Positions 22,864-31,489 of a stretch of 34,968 bases of DNA are shown piece by piece. The notes beneath the pieces were generated by a model. The model saw only the letters and a program-made list of their open reading frames with translations. It was not told the DNA's origin and searched no databases. How positions within the stretch are numbered: the stretch's first letter is position 1; each line of letters begins with the position of its first letter. Position numbers and translations under genes: made by a program. Location: contig CASFJQ010000025.1 of NCBI GenBank assembly GCA_949295065.1, forward strand, positions 1-34,968. Direction: 5' to 3'. The stretch comes from an uncultured Parabacteroides sp. Its GTDB lineage: Bacteria; Bacteroidota; Bacteroidia; Bacteroidales; Tannerellaceae.

Positions 22864-22903
22864 TTAATTTTCTTATTCAACTACTTAGCTCCTTGACTCT
22901 TTT
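22864..22903 (-). repeat. Short octad remnant at the 3' end of the MFS gene
   Basis: On the minus strand GAGTCAAG, GAGCTAAG and TAGTTGAA follow in register. They encode the last residues (ESRS) and the TAA stop of the MFS gene, then continue into AT-rich sequence. Confidence 0.6.
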
Positions 22904-24060
22904 ATTCTCATTTTCTCATACCTTCTCCTCGCCACCAACCAATAAACCGCCAGTGACAGCACGCAGCTTAAAGCCCCGATAAGGAATGCCACAGAAAGGG
23001 AATGAGCTGAAGCAATAGCTCCGGCTGTAATTATACCAATACCAACACCGATATCAAACGATGTCAGATACGTTGAAGTAGCCGTTCCGCGCATCGACGG
23101 TTTGGCTATATTCACAAAAAGGCATTGGAATGCCGGAACGCCTGTTCCAAAACCGATTCCTATCAGCAATGCACTGAGGAAAAATACAACCTCATTATGT
23201 ATTGTGGCAAACAGAGTGAACACCACAGCCAATCCGGCAATTGAAGAAATCGCCACATGATGGATGTATCCTTTGTCCACCAACCTTCCTGAAATAAGTC
23301 TTGACGAACCTACTCCCGTTGCCATAAATAGGAAGAAATAGCCCGGTTCGGAAATATTGTATTCTTTTCCATAAAGCAGGACAAATGATGTTATCATTCC
23401 GTAAGGCACGGCTACCAATATATACGACAATGCTGACGGCCAAGCCGGAAGCAGGATGAAGCGGTCCAGCGAGAACGGAGGCCTTTTCACCTTCTCCCTT
23501 TTCTTGCATTTAATGAAAAATACAGACAACAATCCAACTGCCGAACTCAATAACCCGGCAAGAACCACTGAATGGAAATTTCCGTGAGAATAAATCCATA
23601 CAGCAATAAGTGGCGAGAGCGACATCGCAAGATTTATAGTCAGTCCATAAAATCCCATTCCTTCACCTCGTCGGCTCGACGGGATAACGTCAATTGTTAT
23701 CGTATTGCCCGAAACGGAAGTCATTCCCATCAGTCCGCCTTGAATGCAACGCACAATCATTATGCTCCACATCGCTGCTGCCCAGAAATATCCGCAAAAC
23801 ATTAGTGTAAAGCCAGTGAAGGCAAATAAATACAAATGCTTGCGTGAGAAGCAGTCCACCAGATAACCGGACAAAGGACGCACCATAAGCAATCCCACAG
23901 TGTAGGCAGACAGAGCCAGACCTGCATCTTTTTCCGACAATCCCAGCTCTTCAACCAAATAGACCGGCATTGTCGGCATCAACAGATAGAATGCAAAGTT
24001 CATCCAGAAATAGGACAAACAACATTGCACAAAATTCCTGCTCCAAAGTTTATCTTTCAT
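22885..24060 (-). CDS. MFS transporter
   Basis: This 391-residue protein has twelve predicted membrane helices and the MFS loop 2-3 motif in the form GYLVDCFSRKHLY, with a duplicated half (GRLVDKGYIHH) after helix 8. The layout is that of the drug:H+ antiporter/sugar-efflux type 12-helix carriers; the substrate cannot be read. Its ATG overlaps the TAA of the ABC-F gene by one base (TAATG), so it is translated from the ABC-F message. The C-terminal ESRS and stop codon come from GAGTCAAG-type octads. Linkage to ABC-F suggests, without proving, an antibiotic or toxicant response. Confidence 0.88.
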   Translation of the reverse strand: MKDKLWSRNFVQCCLSYFWMNFAFYLLMPTMPVYLVEELGLSEKDAGLALSAYTVGLLMVRPLSGYLVDCFSRKHLYLFAFTGFTLMFCGYFWAAAMWSIMIVRCIQGGLMGMTSVSGNTITIDVIPSSRRGEGMGFYGLTINLAMSLSPLIAVWIYSHGNFHSVVLAGLLSSAVGLLSVFFIKCKKREKVKRPPFSLDRFILLPAWPSALSYILVAVPYGMITSFVLLYGKEYNISEPGYFFLFMATGVGSSRLISGRLVDKGYIHHVAISSIAGLAVVFTLFATIHNEVVFFLSALLIGIGFGTGVPAFQCLFVNIAKPSMRGTATSTYLTSFDIGVGIGIITAGAIASAHSLSVAFLIGALSCVLSLAVYWLVARRRYEKMRIKESRS

Positions 24061-25937
24061 TATGCAAATTCACTAAGTTCAAGCCAGCGAAGAGTCTTTT
24101 CGTCAATCTCCTCGATTAACTTTGTGATACGGTCAGATTTAGCAAGAAGCTCGTCAGTGCTTAAAGTTCCGCTGCTCAAAGCTGTTTCAATTTCCGCCTT
24201 TTCTGCTTCAAGTTGAGGAATCTCTGCATCCAGAGCCTCAAATTCTTTCTTTTCCTTGAAAGTAAGTTTCTTCTTTGGCTGTTCCTGTCGGCGAGGTTTT
24301 TCAGGTTCCGGAGCGGCTTTTGCCTGCTTTGCCGCTTCCTGCTCTTTTTCCAGCTGGTTCTGATAATCCTTCCATTCACGATATTGAGTGTAGTTTCCTG
24401 GGAAATCTTTGATGTCTGCCTGACCACGGAACACCAGCAGATGGTCAACGACCTTGTCCATGAAATATCTGTCGTGCGACACAACAATTACGCATCCCTT
24501 GAACGAACGCAAATATTCCTCAAGCACATTCAGCGTTACGATGTCTAGGTCGTTTGTCGGCTCGTCCAGAACAAGGAAGTTCGGATTGCGCATCAGCACA
24601 GTGCAAAGATAAAGTCGTCTTTTCTCACCGCCACTCAGCTTATATACATAATTATGCTGCTTTTCAGGTGTGAAAAGGAAGAAGTTCAGGAATTGCGACA
24701 CACTCATTTTGCGTCCGTCGCCAAGGTCGATATATTCGGCTATTTTCTGAACCACGTCAATTACCTTCATCTGCTCGTCAAACTGCAATCCTTCCTGGCT
24801 GTAATAACCGAAACGCACAGTTTCGCCAATGTCGAAGCATCCGCTGTCCGGTTCCACTTCGCCCATAAGCATTTTGATGAAGGTTGATTTTCCCGTACCA
24901 TTGTTGCCAACGATACCAAGTTTCTCATATCGTGCAAAAATATAATTGAAATCCTCTGTGATTTTCAAATCGTCAAATCTCTTTGAAACGTGTTTTGCTT
25001 CAAAAATCTTAGAGCCGATATACGAAGCCTTCACGTCCAGATTCACCTGTCCGGCTTCTCTCTGCTGTTTAGCTTTCTTTTCCAGCTCATAGAATGCGTC
25101 GATTCTGTATTTGGCCTTAGTGCCTCGTGCCTGTGGCTGACGGCGCATCCAGTCCAATTCTTTTCTCAGCAGATTGTTTGCCCTTTCCACTTCTGCATTC
25201 TGAGCTTCCACTCGTTCGGCACGTTTTTCAAGATAATAATTATAATTGCCCTTATACTGATAAATCTGCTTGCGGTCTATTTCTATAATCTCGTTACAAA
25301 CTCTGTCGAGGAAATATCTGTCGTGCGTAACCATCAGGATACTGATATTCGCACGGCTCAGATAACCTTCCAGCCATTCGGTCATTTCAAGGTCCAGGTG
25401 GTTGGTCGGCTCGTCGAGGATAATCAGTTCCGGGTCAGTAATCAGCACATTGGCAAGAGCCACTCTCTTCAGCTGTCCGCCGGAAAGACTTTCAACTTTC
25501 TGGTCGAGATTGTGGATTTTCAACTGCCCCAGAATCTGCTTTGCCCTTTGCTCGTAGTCCCACGCCTTCAGAGCATCCATTCTTTCAAGTATATCGTTCA
25601 GATTGCTGTGGTCGCCGCTGCTCATTGCCTGTTCATATTCGGCAATAAGTTTCACTGTTTCATTTTTTGAATAGAAACAAGCCTGAAGCACAGTCAGTCC
25701 TTCCGGATAAACGGGCGACTGCTCCAGATAACCTACTCGCAAATCATTGCGGAAAACTACTGAACCACTGTCATAATCCTCTTTCCCGGCTATGATATTA
25801 AGCAAAGTTGTTTTCCCGCTTCCGTTCTTTGCAATCAGACCAATTTTCTGACCTTGCTCGATACCGAAAGTTATATCTTCGAAAAGCATCAGGTCACCGA
25901 AACTTTTCGTAAGTTTATCTATATTGAGTTGTACCAT
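24060..25937 (-). CDS. ABC-F family ATPase (Uup-like)
   Basis: This 625-residue cytoplasmic protein has two ATP-binding cassettes and no membrane domain. Cassette 1: Walker A near 36-43 (AKNGSGKT), signature LSGGQ 151-155, Walker B LIILDEPTNHLD near 171-182. Cassette 2: GNNGTGKST near 344-352, LSGGE 434-438, FLVLDEPTNDLD near 454-465. A charged linker (about 235-300) joins them, and a C-terminal coiled coil (about 555-620) follows a lysine/proline-rich hinge, as in Uup. ABC-F proteins act on the ribosome; Uup-like members also affect DNA metabolism, and some relatives give antibiotic resistance, which is not inferred here. Promoter at 25957-25988. Confidence 0.93.
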   Translation of the reverse strand: MVQLNIDKLTKSFGDLMLFEDITFGIEQGQKIGLIAKNGSGKTTLLNIIAGKEDYDSGSVVFRNDLRVGYLEQSPVYPEGLTVLQACFYSKNETVKLIAEYEQAMSSGDHSNLNDILERMDALKAWDYEQRAKQILGQLKIHNLDQKVESLSGGQLKRVALANVLITDPELIILDEPTNHLDLEMTEWLEGYLSRANISILMVTHDRYFLDRVCNEIIEIDRKQIYQYKGNYNYYLEKRAERVEAQNAEVERANNLLRKELDWMRRQPQARGTKAKYRIDAFYELEKKAKQQREAGQVNLDVKASYIGSKIFEAKHVSKRFDDLKITEDFNYIFARYEKLGIVGNNGTGKSTFIKMLMGEVEPDSGCFDIGETVRFGYYSQEGLQFDEQMKVIDVVQKIAEYIDLGDGRKMSVSQFLNFFLFTPEKQHNYVYKLSGGEKRRLYLCTVLMRNPNFLVLDEPTNDLDIVTLNVLEEYLRSFKGCVIVVSHDRYFMDKVVDHLLVFRGQADIKDFPGNYTQYREWKDYQNQLEKEQEAAKQAKAAPEPEKPRRQEQPKKKLTFKEKKEFEALDAEIPQLEAEKAEIETALSSGTLSTDELLAKSDRITKLIEEIDEKTLRWLELSEFA

Positions 25938-25956
25938 TTCGTGTTATTTTTATTTG

Positions 25957-25988
25957 CAAAAATAAGCAAAGGAGAGTGCAGAGCCAAA
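25957..25988 (-). promoter_or_regulatory. Bacteroidetes promoter of the ABC-F/MFS operon
   Basis: Minus strand: TTTG (25985-25988), 20-nt spacer, TATTTTTG (25957-25964), about 20 nt before the start codon. The spacer is similar to that of the promoters at 19419 and 22794. Confidence 0.75.
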
Positions 25989-26171
25989 TCAAAAGCTTGT
26001 TTTCATCCGGTGTATTCATTCTAAACGTATGGCGCTGCTCTACGCTATAAAATCTAAGGTCCTCAGCCAATTTGATGCCACTAAACTAATTATATTACCA
26101 AAATGCTCAAATCCCATCATTTTTACTTACACCCCTTTCTGTGAAAACACCATGAAAATATGCAAAAAATG

Positions 26172-26640
26172 AGTTTATCGGACTGAAATGACGGTATAAA
26201 AGCCTATAAATGCCGATATATACGGACCGAAAACTGCTTATATATTACCCCACGAGTGCTTACATTCGGCCCCACGGATGCCTATGTCCGATAGTAAATA
26301 CCGTATTTTACGGAAAAATTGCCTTTGCAAATTACAAAATCGGGAATTTTGGCTCTCCAGAGACCTTTTTCACCATCAAAACGTTCTGATTTTTCAATCG
26401 AAATAGGATTGTCAAAATGGAAAGTATATTCATTAATAGCTTTCACTGTGGGTTTATATATCCGGATAGAATATGATTTGTTTTTGCAAAATATAAGAGT
26501 AATGGATAATATCTTTACTTTTTGTAAAAGCTTAACTCCGTGAGAGTGCGATTTTTTTGAGTTATACGTGCCTGGTATCGATTTATCCAAGTGTGAAAGA
26601 CTTAAATTGACATTTTGATATTTTGACAAAATGATATAGA
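26172..26640 (+). repeat. Interspersed non-coding element, copy A
   Basis: The 820-bp gap between the ABC-F promoter and the PAP2 gene has no convincing gene. GCYTAY motifs occur at 26202, 26236, 26258 and 26280 (34, 22 and 22 bp apart), the last two within consecutive 22-bp units beginning CCCCACG. Downstream landmarks AGTAATGG (26498), TGTAAAA (about 26523), GAGAGTGC (26542-26549) and TGACATTTTGA (26608) recur in the same order at 31757, 31788, 31812 and 31879; the last interval is 59 versus 60 nt. A 115-codon minus-strand frame (26282-26629) overlaps but looks accidental. Confidence 0.5.
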
Positions 26641-26750
26641 CTGATTAAAAAAGCTAAAAATACAATATTGCTAGACCGTGTGAATTTAAAATAAAGCATA
26701 AATATTTATATATAGCTTACTGCCAGATTCCTTTGTATGATTCAATTGGC

Positions 26751-26758
26751 TAAATTTG
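26751..26758 (+). promoter_or_regulatory. -7 box upstream of PAP2 gene
   Basis: TAAATTTG matches TAnnTTTG. A TTTG lies at 26732-26735, but the spacing of 15 nt is shorter than the usual 19-21. Confidence 0.4.
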
Positions 26759-26808
26759 CAAAATTGAAATGTATGTGTTGGAATATCATTATTTGAGAGA
26801 GAGAAAAA

Positions 26809-27795
26809 ATGGAGAAAGGGTTAGAATTTTTGTTCGGGCGCCTCGAACGCCGGAATTCTGTATTTGCAATTGAAAGCGTAGCTTTGATATATAATGCGTT
26901 GACGACGTTGATTATATTCATGCTTTTCAACCGACTTGACAATCCCGGTCAAATGCTTTATGAGCGTTGTGGAATAGTTCTTCTTACCTTGTCTCTTATG
27001 ACCGTATATAAGTTGCGTCCATGCCGTTTCACAGCGTTGATTCGCGTAATTGCGCAGATGTCTCTCCTTGCATATTGGTATCCCGAAACATATGAATTTA
27101 ACAGTGTTCTGCCAAATTTGGACCATTGGTTTGCTGGAGCAGACCAGTTGCTGTTTGGCTGCCAGCCATCACTTGCATTCAGTTCACATTATCATTATAA
27201 ATTTTTGAGTGAAGCTTTCAATATGGGATATTTCTTTTATTATCCTATGATATTCATGGTTGTGATATATTATTTTATCAAGCATTTTGAATATTTCGAG
27301 AAAGTAGCGTTCCTACTTACAGCTTCGTTTTTCATGTATTATATATTCTATATACTTGTTCCGGTTGCCGGTCCTCAGTTTTATTTCCCGGCAATAGGAA
27401 TGGAGAATGTGCTTGACGGTAATTTCTTGTCCATAGGTGATTATTTCCATCACAATCGAGATTTACTTCCCGGTCCCGGATATACTGACGGTTTTTTCTA
27501 TAAGTTGGTGGAATCGTCGCAACAGGTTGGAGAAAGGCCGACGGCGGCTTTCCCCAGCTCTCATGTTGCCATATCAACAATTGTGATGCTGCTGGCATTT
27601 GATGCTAACCGCCGTCTGGCATTTTTGATGTTCCCATTCTATGTTTTGCTGTGCTGCGCTACGGTTTACATACAGGCACATTATCTGATAGATTCCGTAA
27701 TGGGATTCGTAACATCATTCTTTGTCCTCAGGTTTGTGATGTTCTTATACGAAAAATATTTTTCGGTAAGGCGCCTTTACGCAGTCCGGGCATAA
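26809..27795 (+). CDS. PAP2-family membrane phosphatase
   Basis: This 328-residue protein has about six hydrophobic segments and a PAP2 core. Motif 2 reads PTAAFPSSHVA (about 244-254) and motif 3 lies in HYLIDSVMG (about 289-297) with catalytic-type histidine and aspartate; motif 1 is less clear, in the segment around residue 180 (PVAGPQFYF). It resembles the PAP2_3/inositolphosphotransferase-like branch. It probably removes phosphate from, or transfers head groups to, a lipid at the cytoplasmic membrane. It converges with the YjbQ gene, whose stop codon lies only 4 bp beyond its own. Confidence 0.85.
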   Translation: MEKGLEFLFGRLERRNSVFAIESVALIYNALTTLIIFMLFNRLDNPGQMLYERCGIVLLTLSLMTVYKLRPCRFTALIRVIAQMSLLAYWYPETYEFNSVLPNLDHWFAGADQLLFGCQPSLAFSSHYHYKFLSEAFNMGYFFYYPMIFMVVIYYFIKHFEYFEKVAFLLTASFFMYYIFYILVPVAGPQFYFPAIGMENVLDGNFLSIGDYFHHNRDLLPGPGYTDGFFYKLVESSQQVGERPTAAFPSSHVAISTIVMLLAFDANRRLAFLMFPFYVLLCCATVYIQAHYLIDSVMGFVTSFFVLRFVMFLYEKYFSVRRLYAVRA

Positions 27796-27799
27796 TTTA

Positions 27800-28210
27800 T
27801 CAAGAAATAATAGTTGCAACGATTTTCCTTGCTCCGCCATAATTGCGGAATTCGCACAGATATATACCTTGCCATGTTCCGAGATTAAGCCTGTGGTTAG
27901 TTATCGGAATAGTTATGCTGCTGCCAATCATGGTTGATTTGGCATGAGCCGGCATGTCATCATCGCCTTCGTAAGTGTGTCTGTAGAAACTTTCTCTTTC
28001 CTTTACAATATTATTGAAAATACTTTCCAAATCAACTTGAACGTCCGGGTCGGCATTTTCGTTAATCGACAAGGCTGCAGATGTATGTTTGATAAACAGG
28101 TGCAGTAGTCCGAATTGCGGTAAATCTGGCAAATGTTTTTCCACTTCTGATGTAATTAGATGGAAACCGCGGCAATAGCTTGGTAGTTTGAATTCAGTTT
28201 GATTTGTCAT
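27800..28210 (-). CDS. YjbQ/UPF0047 family protein
   Basis: This 136-residue protein is a complete YjbQ-type (UPF0047) protein. The metal-site region is recognisable: LHLFIKHTSAALSINENADPDVQ, GDDDMPAHAKSTMIGSSITIPI and LGTWQGIYLCEFRNYGG. Some members have weak thiamine-phosphate synthase activity; the physiological role is unsettled. The frame runs upstream to 28291 through repeat sequence, but ATG 28210 begins MTNQTEFKLPSY and gives the usual family length. Confidence 0.92.
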   Translation of the reverse strand: MTNQTEFKLPSYCRGFHLITSEVEKHLPDLPQFGLLHLFIKHTSAALSINENADPDVQVDLESIFNNIVKERESFYRHTYEGDDDMPAHAKSTMIGSSITIPITNHRLNLGTWQGIYLCEFRNYGGARKIVATIIS

Positions 28211-28220
28211 AATTGTTGTA

Positions 28221-28312
28221 GTTGACAAGTTAACAAGTTGACAAGAAAACAAGGAGGAAATCTTATGAAAAATCCTTTCCCTCCTTGTCAACTTGTAAGC
28301 TTGTTAACTTGT
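28221..28312 (+). repeat. Long imperfect inverted repeat of GTTGACAAG / CTTGTCAAC units
   Basis: GTTGACAAG, TTAACAAG and GTTGACAAG units (28221-28245) plus CAAGGAGG (28250-28257) face CCTCCTTG (28280-28287), CTTGTCAAC and CTTGTTAAC units (to 28312) across a 22-nt loop. The plus-strand side ends in TCTTTTTT, so the hairpin may terminate rightward transcription before pruA. Confidence 0.7.
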
Positions 28313-28419
28313 CTCTTTTTTATTGCTATTTTAACACTTAAAGAATAAATAATTGAAAACTTTTTTCTAAGTTTACCGCAACAAAAATAAGATTTAACCT
28401 TTAATAATTACGAATTATC

Positions 28420-30051
28420 ATGGATAATGCATTATTTAGATTTCCGAAGCCCATTAATGAGCCGGTAAAGAGCTATGCTCCCGGTAGTGTTGAAAAAGCT
28501 GCCTTGAAACAGGCTCTTGCGCAGTTGTCTTCAGAAGAATGGGATATACCTTTGGTGATTGGAGGTAAGGAAATCCGCACAGGCAATACTGGTAAAGTAG
28601 TTATGCCTCACGACCACAAACACGTATTGGCCACTTATCATCAGGCAGGAGAAAAAGAAGTTCAAATGGCTATTGATGCCGCTATGAAAGCTCATAAGGA
28701 ATGGTCAGAACTTCCTTGGGTAGAAAGAGCTTCTGTAATGCTTAAGGCTGCCGAATTGTTTGCGACTAAATATCGTTATTTATTGAATGCCTCTGTAATG
28801 TTGGGACAGAGTAAGAATCCTTTCCAGGCTGAAATTGATGCTCCTTGCGAATTGATTGACTTCCTTCGCTTCAGCACATTCTATGCTAGCCAGGTTTATG
28901 CTGATCAGCCTTATTCTGAAACTGGTACTCTTAACAGAATGGAATACCGTGCATTGGAAGGTTTCGTATTCTCATTGACTCCGTTCAACTTCACATCTAT
29001 TGCTTCAAACTTGAATATGGCTCCGGCAATGATGGGTAACGTTGCTGTTTGGAAACCTTCAACTACAGCTATATATTCAAACTATTTGTTGATGAAAGTA
29101 TTCAAGGAAGCAGGTTTGCCTGATGGTGTTATCAACTTTATCCCTGGTAAGGGTAGCACAATCGGTAAAGTTATCACAGCAAGCTCTGACTTGGCTGGAT
29201 TCCACTTCACTGGTTCTACATCAACATTCAATACTTTGTGGAGACAGATGGGCGAAAACCTTGGTCACTACAAATCATATCCTAAGATTGTTGGTGAAAC
29301 TGGTGGTAAGAACTTTATCTTTGCTCATCCGTCTGCATCTCCTCTTGAAGTTGCTACAGCAATCGTTCGTGGTGCGTTTGAATATCAGGGACAGAAATGT
29401 TCTGCCGGTTCTCGTGCTTATTTGCCTAAGTCTTTGTGGAAAGAAATCAAGGATTATGTTGGCGATATGCTGAAAGAAATCAAGATGGGTGATGTTCAGG
29501 ATTTCACAAACTTCATCAACGCTGTTATCGATGAGGCTTCATTCGATAATATCATGAGTTATATCAACTATGCTAAGCAGTCTCCTGACGCTGAAATCGT
29601 ATTCGGTGGTAACGGTGACAAGTCTGTTGGTTATTTCGTTGAACCGACTGTAATCCTTACAACAGACCCAATGTTCAAGAGCATGGTTGAAGAAATCTTC
29701 GGCCCGGTTATCACAATCTTCTTGTATGATGACGACAAATATGAAGAAACTCTTGAATTGTGCGACCGCACTTCACCTTATGGTTTGACTGGTTCAATCT
29801 TCTCACGCGACAGATATGCTATCGACATGGCATTTAATAAATTGCGTTATTCTGCCGGAAACTTCTATATCAACGACAAACCGACAGGTGCTGTAATTGC
29901 TCAGCAGCCATTCGGTGGTTCTCGTGCTTCCGGAACTAATGACAAGGCTGGTGGTCCGTTGAACTTGATTCGCTGGACAAATGCTCGTTGTATCAAAGAG
30001 GCTTTGGTTCCGCCAACAAGCTATGGATATCCTTTCTTGGGTGAGAAGTAA
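28420..30051 (+). CDS. pruA: 1-pyrroline-5-carboxylate dehydrogenase
   Basis: This 543-residue enzyme oxidises glutamate-gamma-semialdehyde to glutamate with NAD+, the second step of proline breakdown. It is a full-length aldehyde dehydrogenase of the stand-alone P5C dehydrogenase type: catalytic C327 in EYQGQKCSAGSRAYL, general base E293 in VGETGGKNF, nucleotide-fold FTGSTSTF near 263-270, and the C-terminal INDKPTGAVIAQQPFGGSRASGTNDKAGG. It starts MDNALFRFPKPINEP, as in Bacteroidetes homologues. Proline dehydrogenase follows 119 bp downstream on the same strand, so the pathway is encoded by two adjacent genes rather than a fused PutA. Confidence 0.96.
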   Translation: MDNALFRFPKPINEPVKSYAPGSVEKAALKQALAQLSSEEWDIPLVIGGKEIRTGNTGKVVMPHDHKHVLATYHQAGEKEVQMAIDAAMKAHKEWSELPWVERASVMLKAAELFATKYRYLLNASVMLGQSKNPFQAEIDAPCELIDFLRFSTFYASQVYADQPYSETGTLNRMEYRALEGFVFSLTPFNFTSIASNLNMAPAMMGNVAVWKPSTTAIYSNYLLMKVFKEAGLPDGVINFIPGKGSTIGKVITASSDLAGFHFTGSTSTFNTLWRQMGENLGHYKSYPKIVGETGGKNFIFAHPSASPLEVATAIVRGAFEYQGQKCSAGSRAYLPKSLWKEIKDYVGDMLKEIKMGDVQDFTNFINAVIDEASFDNIMSYINYAKQSPDAEIVFGGNGDKSVGYFVEPTVILTTDPMFKSMVEEIFGPVITIFLYDDDKYEETLELCDRTSPYGLTGSIFSRDRYAIDMAFNKLRYSAGNFYINDKPTGAVIAQQPFGGSRASGTNDKAGGPLNLIRWTNARCIKEALVPPTSYGYPFLGEK

Positions 30052-30076
30052 AGAATAGAGACAAGGTAACGAGTTT

Positions 30077-30134
30077 ACAAGTTGACAAGGTATAATTTTA
30101 TCTTGTCAACTTGTTCCCTTGTCAACTTGTATCT
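30077..30134 (+). repeat. GTTGACAAG / CTTGTCAAC hairpin between pruA and proline dehydrogenase
   Basis: A perfect 13-bp stem (30077-30089 with 30102-30114) and a 12-nt loop are followed by a second CTTGTCAACTTGT copy (30119-30131). It could partly terminate or stabilise the transcript between the two proline genes. Confidence 0.7.
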
Positions 30135-30170
30135 GTTTCAATGTTAACCTAATACCCCCTATTAATCATT

Positions 30171-31340
30171 ATGCTGGACTTTAATAATACCGAAATAGCT
30201 TTTTCTGCTAAATCTAATGCAGAGTTACAGAATGCTTATTTGTTGTTTAACACTTTGAAGCATCCGTCTGTTGTCAAGATGGCAAGTGTTGCAAGTAATG
30301 TTGCCATAAAGATACATTTCCCATTGTCATGGGCTGTGAAGCCTACTTTATATAAGCAGTTTGTGGGTGGTGAGACTTTGCAGGACTGCCAGAAAATCAT
30401 AGACCATCTCCGTAAGTTTAATGTACGCTCAACTTTGGATTTCTCAGCGGAAGGAGAGCAGACTCCGGAAGGAATCAAGGCAACATTTGAGGAAACCATC
30501 CGTTCTATCGACTTCGCCAAAGGAAATGACAACTTGGCTTATGCTGTATTCAAGCCTTCTACAATTATCACTGATGAACTTTTGGCTAAAGCTTCAGAAA
30601 AACGTGAGGAGTTGACTATTGAAGAAATTAAAGAATTCCGCGAATTCAAGGAAAGATTTATGGCTTTCTGCCAGCGAGCTTATGATAATGACGTCCGTCT
30701 GATTGTTGATGCTGAGGATTATTGTTTCCAGGATGCTTTGGATGAGCTTACTGATGAAGCTATGCGCAAGTATAACAAGAAACGTGCTATTGTTTTTGCA
30801 ACACTGCAGATGTATCGTCATGACCGTATGCCTTATCTTCGCCGCATATTGGAAGATGCGAAGGAAAAAGGATATATTGCTGGTGTAAAATTTGTGCGTG
30901 GTGCATATATGGAAGCAGAGAGAGCAAGAGCTGCAGAAATGGGATATCCTGATCCTATTTGCAAGGATAAACCTACAACTGACGCAAATTTCAACGAAGC
31001 CGTACGTTTCACAATTGACAATCTTGAGCATTTCGAAATGTTTATGGGAACGCATAATGAGGAAAGTAACTATCTTCTTGCCAAACTTATTGACGAAAAA
31101 GGCTTGGCAAGGAATGATTCCCGCATATTCTTTGCTCAATTGTTGGGAATGAGTGATAATATTTCTTTCAACCTGGCTCACGAAGGTTATAACGTAACAA
31201 AATATGTTCCTTATGCAAAGGTCAAGGATGTTTTGCCTTATCTTATTCGAAGAGCAGAGGAAAATACTTCCGTGGCAGGACAAACCGGCCGAGAGCTGCG
31301 AATGCTTGAGATGGAAATAAAGAGAAGAAAACAGAAGTGA
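30171..31340 (+). CDS. Proline dehydrogenase
   Basis: This 389-residue flavoenzyme oxidises proline to 1-pyrroline-5-carboxylate, passing electrons to the quinone pool. The (beta/alpha)8 core shows VAYAVFKPS-type strand LAYAVFKPS (122-130), DAEDYCFQDALDEL (180-193), TLQMYRHDRMPYL (211-223), VKFVRGAYMEAERARA (239-254) and the C-terminal substrate motif YLIRRAEENTSVAGQTGRE. It is the stand-alone Bacteroidetes form and pairs with pruA upstream. No promoter match was found in the 119-bp gap, so read-through from pruA is likely. The literature gene name varies (putA or prodh). Confidence 0.94.
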   Translation: MLDFNNTEIAFSAKSNAELQNAYLLFNTLKHPSVVKMASVASNVAIKIHFPLSWAVKPTLYKQFVGGETLQDCQKIIDHLRKFNVRSTLDFSAEGEQTPEGIKATFEETIRSIDFAKGNDNLAYAVFKPSTIITDELLAKASEKREELTIEEIKEFREFKERFMAFCQRAYDNDVRLIVDAEDYCFQDALDELTDEAMRKYNKKRAIVFATLQMYRHDRMPYLRRILEDAKEKGYIAGVKFVRGAYMEAERARAAEMGYPDPICKDKPTTDANFNEAVRFTIDNLEHFEMFMGTHNEESNYLLAKLIDEKGLARNDSRIFFAQLLGMSDNISFNLAHEGYNVTKYVPYAKVKDVLPYLIRRAEENTSVAGQTGRELRMLEMEIKRRKQK

Positions 31341-31345
31341 TGTTT

Positions 31346-31400
31346 CGTGTTACGAGTTGACAAGGCATATTAAACACAGAGCTCACGGAGGCACAGAGGT
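31346..31400 (-). repeat. Diverged octad element downstream of proline dehydrogenase
   Basis: On the minus strand CTCTGTG, CTCCGTG, CTCTGTG, TTTAATAT, CTTGTCAAC and TCGTAAC occur in the same order as in the arrays at 10952 and 9022, but with one-base slips between units. No repeat of this family was seen to the right of it. Confidence 0.65.
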
Positions 31401-31489
31401 TTTTTGTTGTTAGTTAAAGTTGAGTATTTGTGTCATTTTGTTATGAATTTATTGTTTTGGATAACTCGTATATTTGTGGTTTTACTAAA

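Noticed and set aside
25990-26160. tRNA-like or protein remnant near 26.03 kb
   Set aside because: The GC-richer stretch around 26030-26070 suggested a tRNA arm, but no cloverleaf could be drawn on either strand and translations are broken by stops.
26282-26629. 115-codon minus-strand reading frame in the 26-kb intergenic region
   Set aside because: Low-complexity, no recognisable domain or promoter, and it overlaps motifs shared with a region at 31.7 kb where no matching frame was seen. Probably an accidental frame in a non-coding element.
30594-31283. 229-codon antisense frame within proline dehydrogenase
   Set aside because: It lies opposite a highly conserved enzyme gene and is rich in Cys, His and Ile as expected of an antisense shadow.
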